This document shows, one piece after another, positions 7,003 through 14,859 of a stretch of DNA of 20,226 nucleotides; within the stretch, counting starts at the first letter, position 1; each line of letters begins with the position of its first letter. The DNA is from a virus. The position numbers and the translations under genes were made by a program. Where the stretch lies: positions 1 through 20,226 of the IMG/VR virus record IMGVR_UViG_3300030109_000085; one strand, given 5' to 3'. The notes below the pieces were generated by a model. The model searched no databases and was not told the DNA's origin. It worked only from the letters and a program-made list of their open reading frames with translations.

Positions 7003-9077
7003 TATAATACTTCCTCTAATCTTTGTGATGTTTGAAACATTTTTTTAGCGCCTTCTAAGCCTTGCGATTCTTCTGATACTTCACCTCCGGCTTCGAGGTT
7101 TTTCATCATGTTATACATGACTTCTGCGCCCTTGTCTACATTTCCCTCACCTGCATTTCTAACAGCATCTGCTGTAAATACAAATTCATTTTTAGATAAT
7201 CTCGCAGGAACATCATCTGCTTTTTCCATTCTACCTATTGGCACAAACCCACCTTCAGCTCTTAAATCCATTTCTTCACCATCCATATCTAACAATGGCA
7301 TAGTCTCTTTCGCTACTGGTTCTTTAGAACCTTCTGCTTGTGAATTTTTGTTTCTTTCATAAAAGTTTTTAAAAGTGTCAGCTTTTTCATGCATTGTAAC
7401 TAATGGACTGTCAGGGTTTGCTTCATATCTTTGAACCCATTTTTGATAAACTTTATTTTTTGATAGATCTTCAGAACCAGAAGAGTAACCTATTCTCCCA
7501 CCTTCTGCTAAAAATCTTGTTGCTAAATATTTTTCAGGATCTGCTCTATATCTATCTAAATAAAACTCATCTTCTTCCTCAGCATCGTATGTACTTTGTT
7601 TTGGAGTCATTAATCCTGCTGCTAATGATCCTGCTGCTATTCCAGTTAAAGCTTTGTTATTTTTTATAAACTCTAATATACCACCACTTCTATTACCCAT
7701 TCCTGAAGTTTCTTTACCTAAAAAAGATCTTGTTAAAAAATCTTTAATTCCTAGACCTTTACCAGACATCAATCCTTGTGCACCAAGTCCTAACAAAGCA
7801 GCTTTACCTAATGGTGATTTATAAATCTTACCAATTGTTTTCTTAGCCTTCTTAACTAGCTTACCTAAAAAATATTGTTGTCTCCCTGATTCAAGGTCCA
7901 TGATCCCACCTTCGTATTCAGACATACCACCATCAGCATAACCGTTTCTAGGAGCAAAGATATTAGGCATACCTGTAGGGTCATAGACAACGTCACCTGC
8001 TTGTGGTGCTCCTGATCCTGGTAGGTTTGTGCTAGGTGCTGCACCTGCAAAATTATTTAATAATCCTCCTCCTGTTGTTGCCTGTAAAGTTCCTGGAGGT
8101 TTAAAGTTAGGATCAATTTGAATTCTATCTGGTACATTAGCAAAAGCTTCAGCACCACCTTTTACAGGAATATTTGTACCAGAAAATGCTTCTAGTGTTG
8201 GGTTTGTAAAATTATTATCTTCAGGCATGATAGAACCTAGTCCACCTTCATCTCCACCACCTTCTCCTAGTGTTGATTCTGCCGAATTTATTTTTTGACT
8301 AAGTGCAGCTAGTTCTTGTTCTGCTGATGATACATTACTTCCTAATTGATTTAGTCTAGGAAATATTCCACCACCTTCTTGAAAAGCAGCTCTGCCTCCG
8401 TCTGCTAAAAATCTATATGCCGTAGGATCTTCTTCTTCAACTTCGTCTATAACTTTATCTTGTACTAAAGGTAAAGCCGTAATATCTCCTCTTTCAGCTC
8501 CTGCACTCTTTGCATCAATGCCACCACCAGTAAAAGGCATAGGATTTCCCATTGCATCTACTTCACCGGAAAGTCTATTTTTCATTTGTGTTTGATATAC
8601 TTTTTCATATTGTTCTTCTGTTAAATTACTTGGACTAAATGAAAGACCGTCCTCGTCTAAACCTAAAACATCCTGTACTAATTTTCCAGCATTAGGACCT
8701 TGCATAAACTTGTTTATAAAAAATTTTCTATTTGGTTCTCTACTTAAATCAGCTGCAAATTTTAAATATCCAGGAGTAAATTTACCATAATTAGAAGGTT
8801 CATATATAAATTTTTTTCTCTCTATTAATTTATCTAATCTTTTATTTTCACCACCAATTGCTCCTCTATCAGGTTCTTTGTCTTTTATGCTTGTAATTTT
8901 TCCTGTAGTTCCACCTGGACCTTTTCCACGAGACATAATTCCTTTTTCTCTTGGAGAACTTGTATTACTGCTTCTTTTAGATTTAGTTCGACCACTAATA
9001 AAACCAGCATCTCTATATCCAGTTCGTCCACCTTTTTGCATTAATTGTTTGTATTGTTGTGCGTTTGTTATGGCCAT
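7002..9077 (-). CDS. Large modular virion protein with repeated GGR motifs and PARLS/EFVF domain
   Basis: The 691-aa protein is a string of low-complexity linkers joining short motifs. KGGRTG is at 15-20; RFLADGGRAAFQEGG at 222-236 and RFLAEGGRIGYSSG at 521-534 are clear internal duplicates; YADGGMSEYEGG is at 380-391. Hydrophobic helices lie at about 424-439 and 477-492. The C-terminus (about 608-660) carries the conserved DDVPARLSKNEFVFTADAVR block followed by GAEVMYNMM, which I know from tail/internal proteins of many phages. No catalytic residues are apparent. It leads the four-gene ejection block, 9 nt after the GT-A gene. A scaffold, tape-measure-like or ejected protein are all possible. 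Confidence 0.6.
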   Translation of the reverse strand: MAITNAQQYKQLMQKGGRTGYRDAGFISGRTKSKRSSNTSSPREKGIMSRGKGPGGTTGKITSIKDKEPDRGAIGGENKRLDKLIERKKFIYEPSNYGKFTPGYLKFAADLSREPNRKFFINKFMQGPNAGKLVQDVLGLDEDGLSFSPSNLTEEQYEKVYQTQMKNRLSGEVDAMGNPMPFTGGGIDAKSAGAERGDITALPLVQDKVIDEVEEEDPTAYRFLADGGRAAFQEGGGIFPRLNQLGSNVSSAEQELAALSQKINSAESTLGEGGGDEGGLGSIMPEDNNFTNPTLEAFSGTNIPVKGGAEAFANVPDRIQIDPNFKPPGTLQATTGGGLLNNFAGAAPSTNLPGSGAPQAGDVVYDPTGMPNIFAPRNGYADGGMSEYEGGIMDLESGRQQYFLGKLVKKAKKTIGKIYKSPLGKAALLGLGAQGLMSGKGLGIKDFLTRSFLGKETSGMGNRSGGILEFIKNNKALTGIAAGSLAAGLMTPKQSTYDAEEEDEFYLDRYRADPEKYLATRFLAEGGRIGYSSGSEDLSKNKVYQKWVQRYEANPDSPLVTMHEKADTFKNFYERNKNSQAEGSKEPVAKETMPLLDMDGEEMDLRAEGGFVPIGRMEKADDVPARLSKNEFVFTADAVRNAGEGNVDKGAEVMYNMMKNLEAGGEVSEESQGLEGAKKMFQTSQRLEEVL

Positions 9078-9086
9078 TGTAGTATT

Positions 9087-9947
9087 TTATTTGGTTTTTT
9101 CTACGTCGTCAATATGTTTAAGACTCAATAATTCATCAAAGAAACGACCCTTGTATTGATACTCCCCAACATGGGTTATGTATTCAGTAACAAGAGCATG
9201 TATCTTACCGTCCATATCTCTCCATCTTTGACAGAATCCGAAGTCTTCACCAAAATATCTTTTGGTTTTTATGTCGTGTAGTGTATCAAATAAATTAAAA
9301 AAATTCTCCCTTTTTATTTCTTTTCCGTTAATAATTGTTGGTTGAAATATCTCTAATTCTGGGTGGTTTTTAATCATCTTTTCTAGTACATGTCGCTTGA
9401 TTAGCATACATCCTGTAGGAGCATGAGTTACTTCCATGATACCTTTGTCTACTTTTATGTTCTTCTTATCCTTTACCTTCATTGGATACATCAGACCATT
9501 AGCAAGTAAGTCTTCTTTAGTCTTAACCATGTCTGTCTCTTTTAGTCTTTTCCAAGCCTTATCTACATCATAGTTCTTCATAGGATAAGGACAGGCAATA
9601 ACATCTTTGTCTGCTTCTATCATTTTCATAATAGTATCAAACTCAAAGTCTATGTCAGAGTCTATAAATAACATATGCTCATAGTTATGTTCGTGGTTCA
9701 AGAAATCTGATACACATAAGTTTCTACCTTGTGTAACTAGTGATGACTTCAACATTGTAAAACTAACTAGTATGTTCTTCTTTAAACACTGTTGTTGAAA
9801 CATCAACACTGATTGACAATAGTGCATAGAAACATCGCTATGACAAGGTGTACAAACCATAATCTTATACTTAGGTTTGTTATCTAAACTTATCTCTATT
9901 GTGTTAGGTTCTTCTTTGTTAAACCATATAGGTTCATTGTTTTGCAT
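9087..9947 (-). CDS. Glycosyltransferase, GT-A fold (GT2-like)
   Basis: The 286-aa protein has the hallmarks of a metal-dependent GT-A transferase: an N-terminal beta strand leading to VCTPCHSDV (31-39), a DxD motif LFIDSDID with Asp96 and Asp98, a GEDFGFCQRW segment at 233-242 that supplies the usual acidic catalytic residue, and THVGEYQYKG at 258-267 with a His often used for metal binding. It would move a sugar from a nucleotide-sugar to an unknown acceptor in the cytoplasm. Its ATG is preceded by a strong AGGAG six bases upstream and lies inside the end of the GT4 gene (14-nt overlap). Co-location with GT4 and structural genes suggests virion or host-surface glycosylation; the acceptor cannot be told from the sequence. 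Confidence 0.85.
   Translation of the reverse strand: MQNNEPIWFNKEEPNTIEISLDNKPKYKIMVCTPCHSDVSMHYCQSVLMFQQQCLKKNILVSFTMLKSSLVTQGRNLCVSDFLNHEHNYEHMLFIDSDIDFEFDTIMKMIEADKDVIACPYPMKNYDVDKAWKRLKETDMVKTKEDLLANGLMYPMKVKDKKNIKVDKGIMEVTHAPTGCMLIKRHVLEKMIKNHPELEIFQPTIINGKEIKRENFFNLFDTLHDIKTKRYFGEDFGFCQRWRDMDGKIHALVTEYITHVGEYQYKGRFFDELLSLKHIDDVEKTK
9933..9944. repeat. 12-bp direct repeat, copy at the 3' end of the GT4 gene
   Basis: TTCATTGTTTTG on the plus strand is identical to 10865-10876. This copy contains the stop codon of the GT4 gene and codons 2-5 of the GT-A gene. Confidence 0.6.
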
Positions 9948-10869
9948 TGATTGCTCCTTTTAAAAAATTAGTCCAGGCCATAGCTTGCTTGTCCCAGTTA
10001 TAATATTGATTAGTATACTTTGATTGAAACTTTAAATGATCTTGTATTACTTCGTTATCTAAAGTTATTGCTGCAGCTTCTATTGCATTTGCAAAGTTCT
10101 TAGCTAGTTGTTTACGGTCCGTTAAGTATGGTACATAGATTGGAAACTCTGCACCTGTTTCAAACAATGCACCTAGATTAGTTGTAATACAATACAATCC
10201 ACCTGCCATACATTCTAGTAATGATATACAAGAAGTCTCTTCCCATATACTAGGATACGCATACATCTTATAGTCTTTGATGTGTTCTCTTATGTACTCG
10301 TTTGATTTATATCCAATGTAATTTACATTAGGTAATACTTCTGCTTGCTCGTAAAGTGTTTCATAGTATTTATGATTAGAGTTATGAAAGTCTTTACCAT
10401 AAACTTCTGTAGATGAATAAACATCTAAAGTAATTAATGGATTCTTAACTAACTGCATTGCACCTAATAAAACATTTAATCCTCTCCAAGGTGTGTTTTG
10501 ATGTATAATCTTTATAGGTTGACCTTTTATATAAGGTGTTGTTGGTTCTATCTTCTCTATACCATTCTTTATAACTACACATTTACTTGTAGGTAAATCA
10601 AATGCTATTCTAAACTTTTCAAAGGTCCAATGACTATTAAACACATACCAATCATACTTGTTGTGATTGCCGTGGTCCGTGAACCATGGTGCTAGATTCG
10701 GTTGATCGTATGAATTCTTTTGCCATAAGATATTTATCTTATCTTTATCCAGCGGTATTTTTTCAGGGATCGATGTACAAATAGAAAATTTATCAAGTAG
10801 AGTTTTATCTACATGGTTTTTTAAAAATTCTAATTGTAACTCCGTCCCACCTTTAGGTGTTTGATTCAT
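9934..10869 (-). CDS. Glycosyltransferase, GT4 / group 1 (GT-B fold)
   Basis: The 311-aa protein fits a short GT-B glycosyltransferase. The N-terminus has PKGGTE (5-10), typical of the acceptor-side glycine loop; VIKNGI at 99-104 and RGLNVLL at 129-135 mark the start of the donor domain; YPSIWEETSCISLLECMAGG at 205-224 contains the EX7E pair Glu211/Glu219 that binds the nucleotide-sugar. Retaining sugar transfer is expected, with donor and acceptor unknown. The gene overlaps the 75-aa gene by 17 nt and the GT-A gene by 14 nt. A perfect 12-bp direct repeat (9933-9944 and 10865-10876) covers exactly its stop and start, suggesting it arrived as a cassette. Confidence 0.85.
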   Translation of the reverse strand: MNQTPKGGTELQLEFLKNHVDKTLLDKFSICTSIPEKIPLDKDKINILWQKNSYDQPNLAPWFTDHGNHNKYDWYVFNSHWTFEKFRIAFDLPTSKCVVIKNGIEKIEPTTPYIKGQPIKIIHQNTPWRGLNVLLGAMQLVKNPLITLDVYSSTEVYGKDFHNSNHKYYETLYEQAEVLPNVNYIGYKSNEYIREHIKDYKMYAYPSIWEETSCISLLECMAGGLYCITTNLGALFETGAEFPIYVPYLTDRKQLAKNFANAIEAAAITLDNEVIQDHLKFQSKYTNQYYNWDKQAMAWTNFLKGAINAKQ

Positions 10870-11080
10870 TGTTTTGATTCATTACTTTCTTTAAAGCTTC
10901 TAATCCTTTTGGTGATACTTCTACAGTAACGTCTTCTGCAATGTCGTTAATAGTTGTATCTGTATTAGGATCAGCAACATCTAAGTCTTTCTCTTCTTTA
11001 GTTGCATAGACACGTTCTGTTTTAGTGTTTCTTATAACAACTGTAGTTGTACAATGTATTTTAAGTAAATCGTCAGACAC
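10853..11080 (-). CDS. Small acidic protein, unknown function
   Basis: A 75-aa acidic protein that I do not recognise. It has a beta-like N-terminus (LKIHCTTTVVIRNTK), a central Asp/Thr-rich stretch (about 33-50) and a short C-terminal helix (SPKGLEALKKVM) ending in MNQNNESNT. The start is GTG at 11078-11080, overlapping the TAG stop of the 111-aa gene as TAGTG; the next Met is only at residue 66, so GTG is required. The position between a virion protein and the glycosyltransferases suggests a small structural or accessory role, but nothing in the sequence proves it. Confidence 0.65.
   Translation of the reverse strand: MSDDLLKIHCTTTVVIRNTKTERVYATKEEKDLDVADPNTDTTINDIAEDVTVEVSPKGLEALKKVMNQNNESNT
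10865..10876. repeat. 12-bp direct repeat, copy at the 5' end of the GT4 gene
   Basis: TTCATTGTTTTG, identical to 9933-9944, holds the start codon of the GT4 gene and the QNNE codons near the end of the 75-aa gene. A second local duplication (TTTGATTCATT at 10860-10870 and 10873-10883) overlaps it. Confidence 0.6.
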
Positions 11081-11415
11081 TAGCCGTTCTCCTGCGATCT
11101 ATCTATTAAAGCATAACTAACAGAGCCTGTTATTTCATTTGCAGTTCCTGCCTGCATCTTTATAGCATCTCCTGCTTCTAAGTTTAAGGGTCCTGTCAAC
11201 ATACTTTCTGTATCTAAATTAACTTGTTTATAACCTATTTTAACATCTGATCCACCTGATTTTTTTAAAATTAAATGTGCATTGACATTACTTGCTGTAT
11301 CATGGACCGCTTGTACAGTTCTAACGATAGCAATAGCTGATGTTGATATAGACAACACTGTTGTTGCATTAGTAGATGTTAAGTTAAATGTAGCGCTTTT
11401 ATATTGTATTGTCAT
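11080..11415 (-). CDS. Small beta-rich virion structural protein
   Basis: The 111-aa protein alternates short hydrophobic and Thr/Ser-rich segments, predicting a beta sandwich: SATFNLTSTNATTVLSIS, then a conserved-looking IVRTVQAVHDTAS, LILKKSGGS, LTGPLNLEAGDAIKMQAG and a final strand VSYALIDR. Proteins with this strand pattern and the GPLxLExGDxIK turn are common in marine phage virion gene clusters, possibly as a tail or neck decoration. The ATG overlaps the stop of the 54-aa gene as ATGA and the stop overlaps the GTG of the 75-aa gene, so translation is coupled on both sides. The exact place in the particle is unknown. Confidence 0.6.
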   Translation of the reverse strand: MTIQYKSATFNLTSTNATTVLSISTSAIAIVRTVQAVHDTASNVNAHLILKKSGGSDVKIGYKQVNLDTESMLTGPLNLEAGDAIKMQAGTANEITGSVSYALIDRSQENG

Positions 11416-11576
11416 GACATGAAGTAGTTAAATATATCTTGTTCTTGTTTTAAGTCTTGTTGAAAAGAAAAATTAAGTTGGTTTTTTACTGTATCAATAG
11501 ACTCTAATATTTGTCTTTGGTTTTCGGAACTGTATTCCTCTTGTGGTTCAGGTATGTATACACTTATCTTTGCCAT
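11412..11576 (-). CDS. 54-aa small protein, unknown
   Basis: This short gene is easy to miss. It starts ATG at 11576 and stops TGA at 11412-11414, encoding MAKISVYIPEPQEEYSSENQ and a Gln/Asp-rich helical remainder ending YFMS. Evidence that it is real: it fills a 160-bp hole exactly, its start overlaps the TAA of the 650-aa tail-hub gene (TAATG), and its TGA overlaps the ATG of the 111-aa gene (ATGA). Residues 15-50 should form one amphipathic helix. No known domain is recognised. It may be a small assembly factor or tail component made in step with its neighbours. Confidence 0.75.
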   Translation of the reverse strand: MAKISVYIPEPQEEYSSENQRQILESIDTVKNQLNFSFQQDLKQEQDIFNYFMS

Positions 11577-13528
11577 TATCTACGTCCATCGGGTTGTGCG
11601 TCTAATCTAAATGTACCATAACGCCATGTTTCACCTGTGCTATCATTCTCTATTTTAAGAGAAACTAGTCGACCTCTTGCACGTGTATCTATTTTATCAG
11701 TAGATGAAGTCACTGTAAAAGGACCAAGTGGTGAGCTGGTAGCTGTGTTGTTTGGATAATCATTTATAAACAATGTAACTTTAGAGTTACCAGTAATTAA
11801 TTGATAGTCAGGTATAAATCTTTTAACAGACATAAAGAACTCGCCATCTCCTTTATAATTAACAGCTCCTGTTGTTTTACCTGCTCTATTTACTCCTGCA
11901 GTAATATCAAAATCTCCCGATCTAATAAATGCATCTATAGAAGTTGTCCCTGTAGTGTTAATCTGATCTGTTCCTTTTTCGTGTTCATAGTATATAGAAG
12001 CACCAGGTAAGTTTGTAATACCTTGAATAGGAAATACTGGAGTTGCTGTTAAATTAAATTCAGTTGCAAAAGGTAAATCAAATACACCTTGATCCATATA
12101 ACTAGATCTAGCTAAAGAACTGGTAGTCCAACAGTTTTCGCCATAGTTAAATGTAACACATCTATCTATTTGTGTTGAATTAGCTTTTGGATAAAACCAA
12201 TTTATTTCATTATATAAACTATTGTGTTCTGCATAAGTGATACCTGCTGTACTGTAATTAATACCTAAGTTATCTCCTCCTGTTGTAAATACAAAATCTT
12301 CAACAAGACATGGTAACATCTTAACTGTTCCATCATAAACAAAGAAACCACCTTCTCCTGACATCCAGAAAATTCTACCATTAGAATAACTCAAAGCATT
12401 TTGACCAATCAAACCACAGTTAGTTCCAACCTGTCTTACACTAAATGTAAAAGGCGCTCCAATAAATTGAATTATGTATGCAGCACTATCAGTTAAAACA
12501 AGAGTATAGTCTTTACCTTGCACTGCTCCTCTAATTTCATTACCAGTATCTAATCTAAAAGTACCAGATGTATTAGTTGCTGTTGGAGTATAATCATTTA
12601 AATTTTCTTGATCCGAGAATCTAATAAACATTGGGTCTTGTGTCCCTGTGCTTCCAATTGTTGTCTCTGTTCCAAAATGAAATACGTGTCTATCTCTATC
12701 AGATACTAATGTAAATCTAGATGCTGTTGGGTTTGCTGATGTAGAAAAACCAGATGTAGATGTAGAAGCTCTAATTGTTCTTGCATTAGTTGCTCCTGCA
12801 TTCCAAGTAAATGTTTTACCATTACTAATAGTTGCAATAAGGACTTCACCAAAATTATCTAAGGACCATTGGCCTGGATCTAATGTTACATTACTAGTTG
12901 ATCTAGGTGTATTCCATGTGCTTGCTCCCCATGTAGATGTACCCCAACCATAACCAGGTGTTTGAACAGCTGGACCAATTGTTACATAAGGGTTTATTGT
13001 AGCAGCACCTGTTGCACTACTAGCTCCTGCAGAATTAGAAGGCATTGTAATTTGAAATGTACCAGACTGAGAATTTAAAACTTCAAAAGTATTATCTGTA
13101 AAATCTGATGTTGAATAACCAGAGTTTGTTGGAATAGTTACACCTGTGAAAGTTATATACTCGCCGTTTATTAATCCATGACTCGATTTGTTAACTGTAA
13201 CTGTTGCAGAACCAGATGTTACTGTAAAAGTTGCACCTGTAATAGCAGTATCTAAAGGAGTGATATCAAAAAAATCTCCACCATAATATAAGAACAAACC
13301 TTTATTAGTTCCTATAGCTGAATATTTTTCTCCGGCTAAACTAGTAAAAGCATGTTTAGCTCTAGCAGCACCTGGTAAAGTGCTAGATGTAAGTTGTGAC
13401 CAACCGCCTATTTTTTCTGGTAAACCATATCTAAATCTAACAAAATCTCCATCAGTCCATTGAGATTCAGCCCCTGATTCTGTGACTTGTTTGTTAAATC
13501 CTGGTTTAAAATTAAGTTTTTGTAACAT
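11576..13528 (-). CDS. Tail-hub / P22 gp10-like packaged-DNA stabilisation-type protein
   Basis: The 650-aa protein is beta-rich throughout. It opens with a conserved-looking segment (WTDGDFVRFRYGLPEKIGGW at 24-43) and continues with strands around AIGTNKGLFLYYGG (71-84). Residues about 98-180 look like an inserted Ig-like domain rich in Thr/Ser/Gly. A later core (about 281-413) has HVFHFG, FIRFSDQENLNDY, LVLTDSAAYIIQF, GAPFTF, IFWMSGEGGFFVYDG and VEDFVF, the pattern I know from P22 gp10-type and related tail-hub proteins that close the portal channel. I infer that it sits between portal and distal tail. The C-terminal region (about 530-650) is again beta-rich and may be a receptor or fibre docking domain. 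The family match is by eye and could instead be a T7 tubular-B-like protein. Confidence 0.65.
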   Translation of the reverse strand: MLQKLNFKPGFNKQVTESGAESQWTDGDFVRFRYGLPEKIGGWSQLTSSTLPGAARAKHAFTSLAGEKYSAIGTNKGLFLYYGGDFFDITPLDTAITGATFTVTSGSATVTVNKSSHGLINGEYITFTGVTIPTNSGYSTSDFTDNTFEVLNSQSGTFQITMPSNSAGASSATGAATINPYVTIGPAVQTPGYGWGTSTWGASTWNTPRSTSNVTLDPGQWSLDNFGEVLIATISNGKTFTWNAGATNARTIRASTSTSGFSTSANPTASRFTLVSDRDRHVFHFGTETTIGSTGTQDPMFIRFSDQENLNDYTPTATNTSGTFRLDTGNEIRGAVQGKDYTLVLTDSAAYIIQFIGAPFTFSVRQVGTNCGLIGQNALSYSNGRIFWMSGEGGFFVYDGTVKMLPCLVEDFVFTTGGDNLGINYSTAGITYAEHNSLYNEINWFYPKANSTQIDRCVTFNYGENCWTTSSLARSSYMDQGVFDLPFATEFNLTATPVFPIQGITNLPGASIYYEHEKGTDQINTTGTTSIDAFIRSGDFDITAGVNRAGKTTGAVNYKGDGEFFMSVKRFIPDYQLITGNSKVTLFINDYPNNTATSSPLGPFTVTSSTDKIDTRARGRLVSLKIENDSTGETWRYGTFRLDAQPDGRR

Positions 13529-13566
13529 ATTTTATCCGTATTATAAAAGAAACAAGGACAAATATA

Positions 13567-14187
13567 CTACTTTTTAAACCAACTTGGAAGTCCTAAATGG
13601 GGCCGTTTGTCAAACATATTGTCTTTGGCTCCTGGTGTTTTACGATTGTTGTAGTGCAAAAATACTTGTGCACAGTCTTTGCCTTTAAATTTATTTCTCC
13701 AATGCTCTAGTTCACAACCAGAGTACACTAACATATCTCCTGGTTTTAAATTTACCTTAATACCTTTCTTACCAACTTCTCCAGAAGGCTCAAGATATAT
13801 TGGCCAATCATCGCCACCAAGATTCATAGTTGTAGATATTTCACAACTAAATCTATCTTTATGTCTTTTAAGAACATCTCCTTTTTTATAAATTCTTGCA
13901 TATGTGTAAGATGGATATAACTTTAAACCTGTTGTCTTTTCCATAATTGGTTGACATTTCAACATTAAAGTTTCCATAGCTATATCAGAATAACTGCTAT
14001 AAGTGTTTGGTATCTGTTGATTTTCATTTTCATAAAGACCTAAAAAAGTTTCATAAGGAGAAATGTATTGAGCCTTGATACTTGTATCAAAAACTTGTTT
14101 CTTCATTAAAAAATAATTGTAAAGAAATAATGCTAAATCTTTATCAATCGCTTGTTTAATAACTACATATTTATTTTTTTTAAACAT
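13567..14187 (-). CDS. 2-oxoglutarate/Fe(II)-dependent oxygenase (second of a pair)
   Basis: Using the ATG at 14187 this is a 206-aa 2OG/Fe(II) oxygenase. The iron triad is visible: KRHKDRF gives His109 and Asp111, and ELEHWR gives His162, within the usual double-stranded beta-helix (STTMNLGGDDWPIYLEP and LKPGDMLVYSG between them). The frame is open further, to a TTG at 14208, but that start would overlap the preceding gene by 20 nt, and the ATG sits 1 nt after the preceding stop, so I prefer the ATG. At ten residues after the distal His, where most relatives have an Arg that binds 2-oxoglutarate, there is a Cys; Lys168 or Lys170 may substitute. The substrate is unknown; protein or sugar hydroxylation are both plausible. 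Confidence 0.85.
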   Translation of the reverse strand: MFKKNKYVVIKQAIDKDLALFLYNYFLMKKQVFDTSIKAQYISPYETFLGLYENENQQIPNTYSSYSDIAMETLMLKCQPIMEKTTGLKLYPSYTYARIYKKGDVLKRHKDRFSCEISTTMNLGGDDWPIYLEPSGEVGKKGIKVNLKPGDMLVYSGCELEHWRNKFKGKDCAQVFLHYNNRKTPGAKDNMFDKRPHLGLPSWFKK

Positions 14188-14188
14188 A

Positions 14189-14818
14189 CTATTTAAATGG
14201 ATATCCAAGGTTCCACATTACCAATGAATATCTTGTTCCTTTCGTTACTGGTTTAACTCTATGCCATACAAATGAAGGAAATACAACAATACTTCCTTTA
14301 GGCAATATTTCTTTTGCTTGTATTATATGTGTTTTTTTATTTCTTAAATGAGGATCGTAATTTCTAAAATCAAACTCTAGTTCTCCACCTTGATATTCTG
14401 ATCCATCAGTTAGTTGACAGGTCATGGATAGTTTTCTTATTTTACCATAATCAGGTCCAGGGTTTTGATAAGGTTTGTCCCAAGAGTCACAATGCCAATC
14501 ATAGTATTGGTTTAATTTATATTTTGTAAATTGACAAGATTCACTTCGATCCCATTCAAAGTTCCAACCTGAATTTTTATTTGCTGCGTGAATATAAGGA
14601 TGTAATTCTTTGTATATCCAAGTATCATTTAACCAAACAAGATCTGAATTTCTCTTACGTTTCATATCTTTAATTTCATTTTTAGTTAATTTTTTATTAT
14701 CATAACCACCTGTTCTTGCCATGGTGTCTGCTTTTGACAAACCATGTTTTATAATATCATCACAAATTCTAGGTGGTATTACAGATGTAAAATACCAATA
14801 GTAATTACTTAAATTCAT
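14189..14818 (-). CDS. 2-oxoglutarate/Fe(II)-dependent oxygenase, prolyl-hydroxylase-like (first of a pair)
   Basis: The 209-aa protein has a complete 2OG/Fe(II) site: YDWHCDSW supplies His109 and Asp111, FVWHRVKPV supplies the distal His186, and Arg196 (GTRYSLV) is placed ten residues later to hold 2-oxoglutarate. Between them are the beta strands KLSMTCQLTDG and GGELEFDF typical of the prolyl 4-hydroxylase/PiuC-like superfamily. The expected reaction is hydroxylation of a protein or small substrate with release of succinate and CO2. It directly follows the Gly/Pro-rich protein gene (41-nt gap) and is followed after 1 nt by a second, quite different oxygenase, so the two are not a recent duplication. 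The substrate is unknown. Confidence 0.88.
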   Translation of the reverse strand: MNLSNYYWYFTSVIPPRICDDIIKHGLSKADTMARTGGYDNKKLTKNEIKDMKRKRNSDLVWLNDTWIYKELHPYIHAANKNSGWNFEWDRSESCQFTKYKLNQYYDWHCDSWDKPYQNPGPDYGKIRKLSMTCQLTDGSEYQGGELEFDFRNYDPHLRNKKTHIIQAKEILPKGSIVVFPSFVWHRVKPVTKGTRYSLVMWNLGYPFK

Positions 14819-14859
14819 AATTTAAATATCTTTCTAGCTCTTTCTTTTGCATAAATTTT

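Noticed and set aside
7865-8050. 61-codon minus-strand frame within the 691-aa gene
   Set aside because: Shadow frame in a low-complexity stretch of the longer gene, with no family resemblance.
13529-13566. TATAAT box upstream of the tail-hub gene as a promoter
   Set aside because: No acceptable -35 box at 16-18 nt spacing and no extended -10; TATAAT alone is common in AT-rich DNA.
14188-14208. TTG start giving a 213-aa version of the second oxygenase
   Set aside because: It would overlap the first oxygenase by 20 nt with no ribosome site, while an ATG lies 1 nt after the preceding stop.
14805-14852. 15-codon minus-strand ORF across the start of the first oxygenase
   Set aside because: Very short, no ribosome site, and out of frame with the oxygenase; likely chance.
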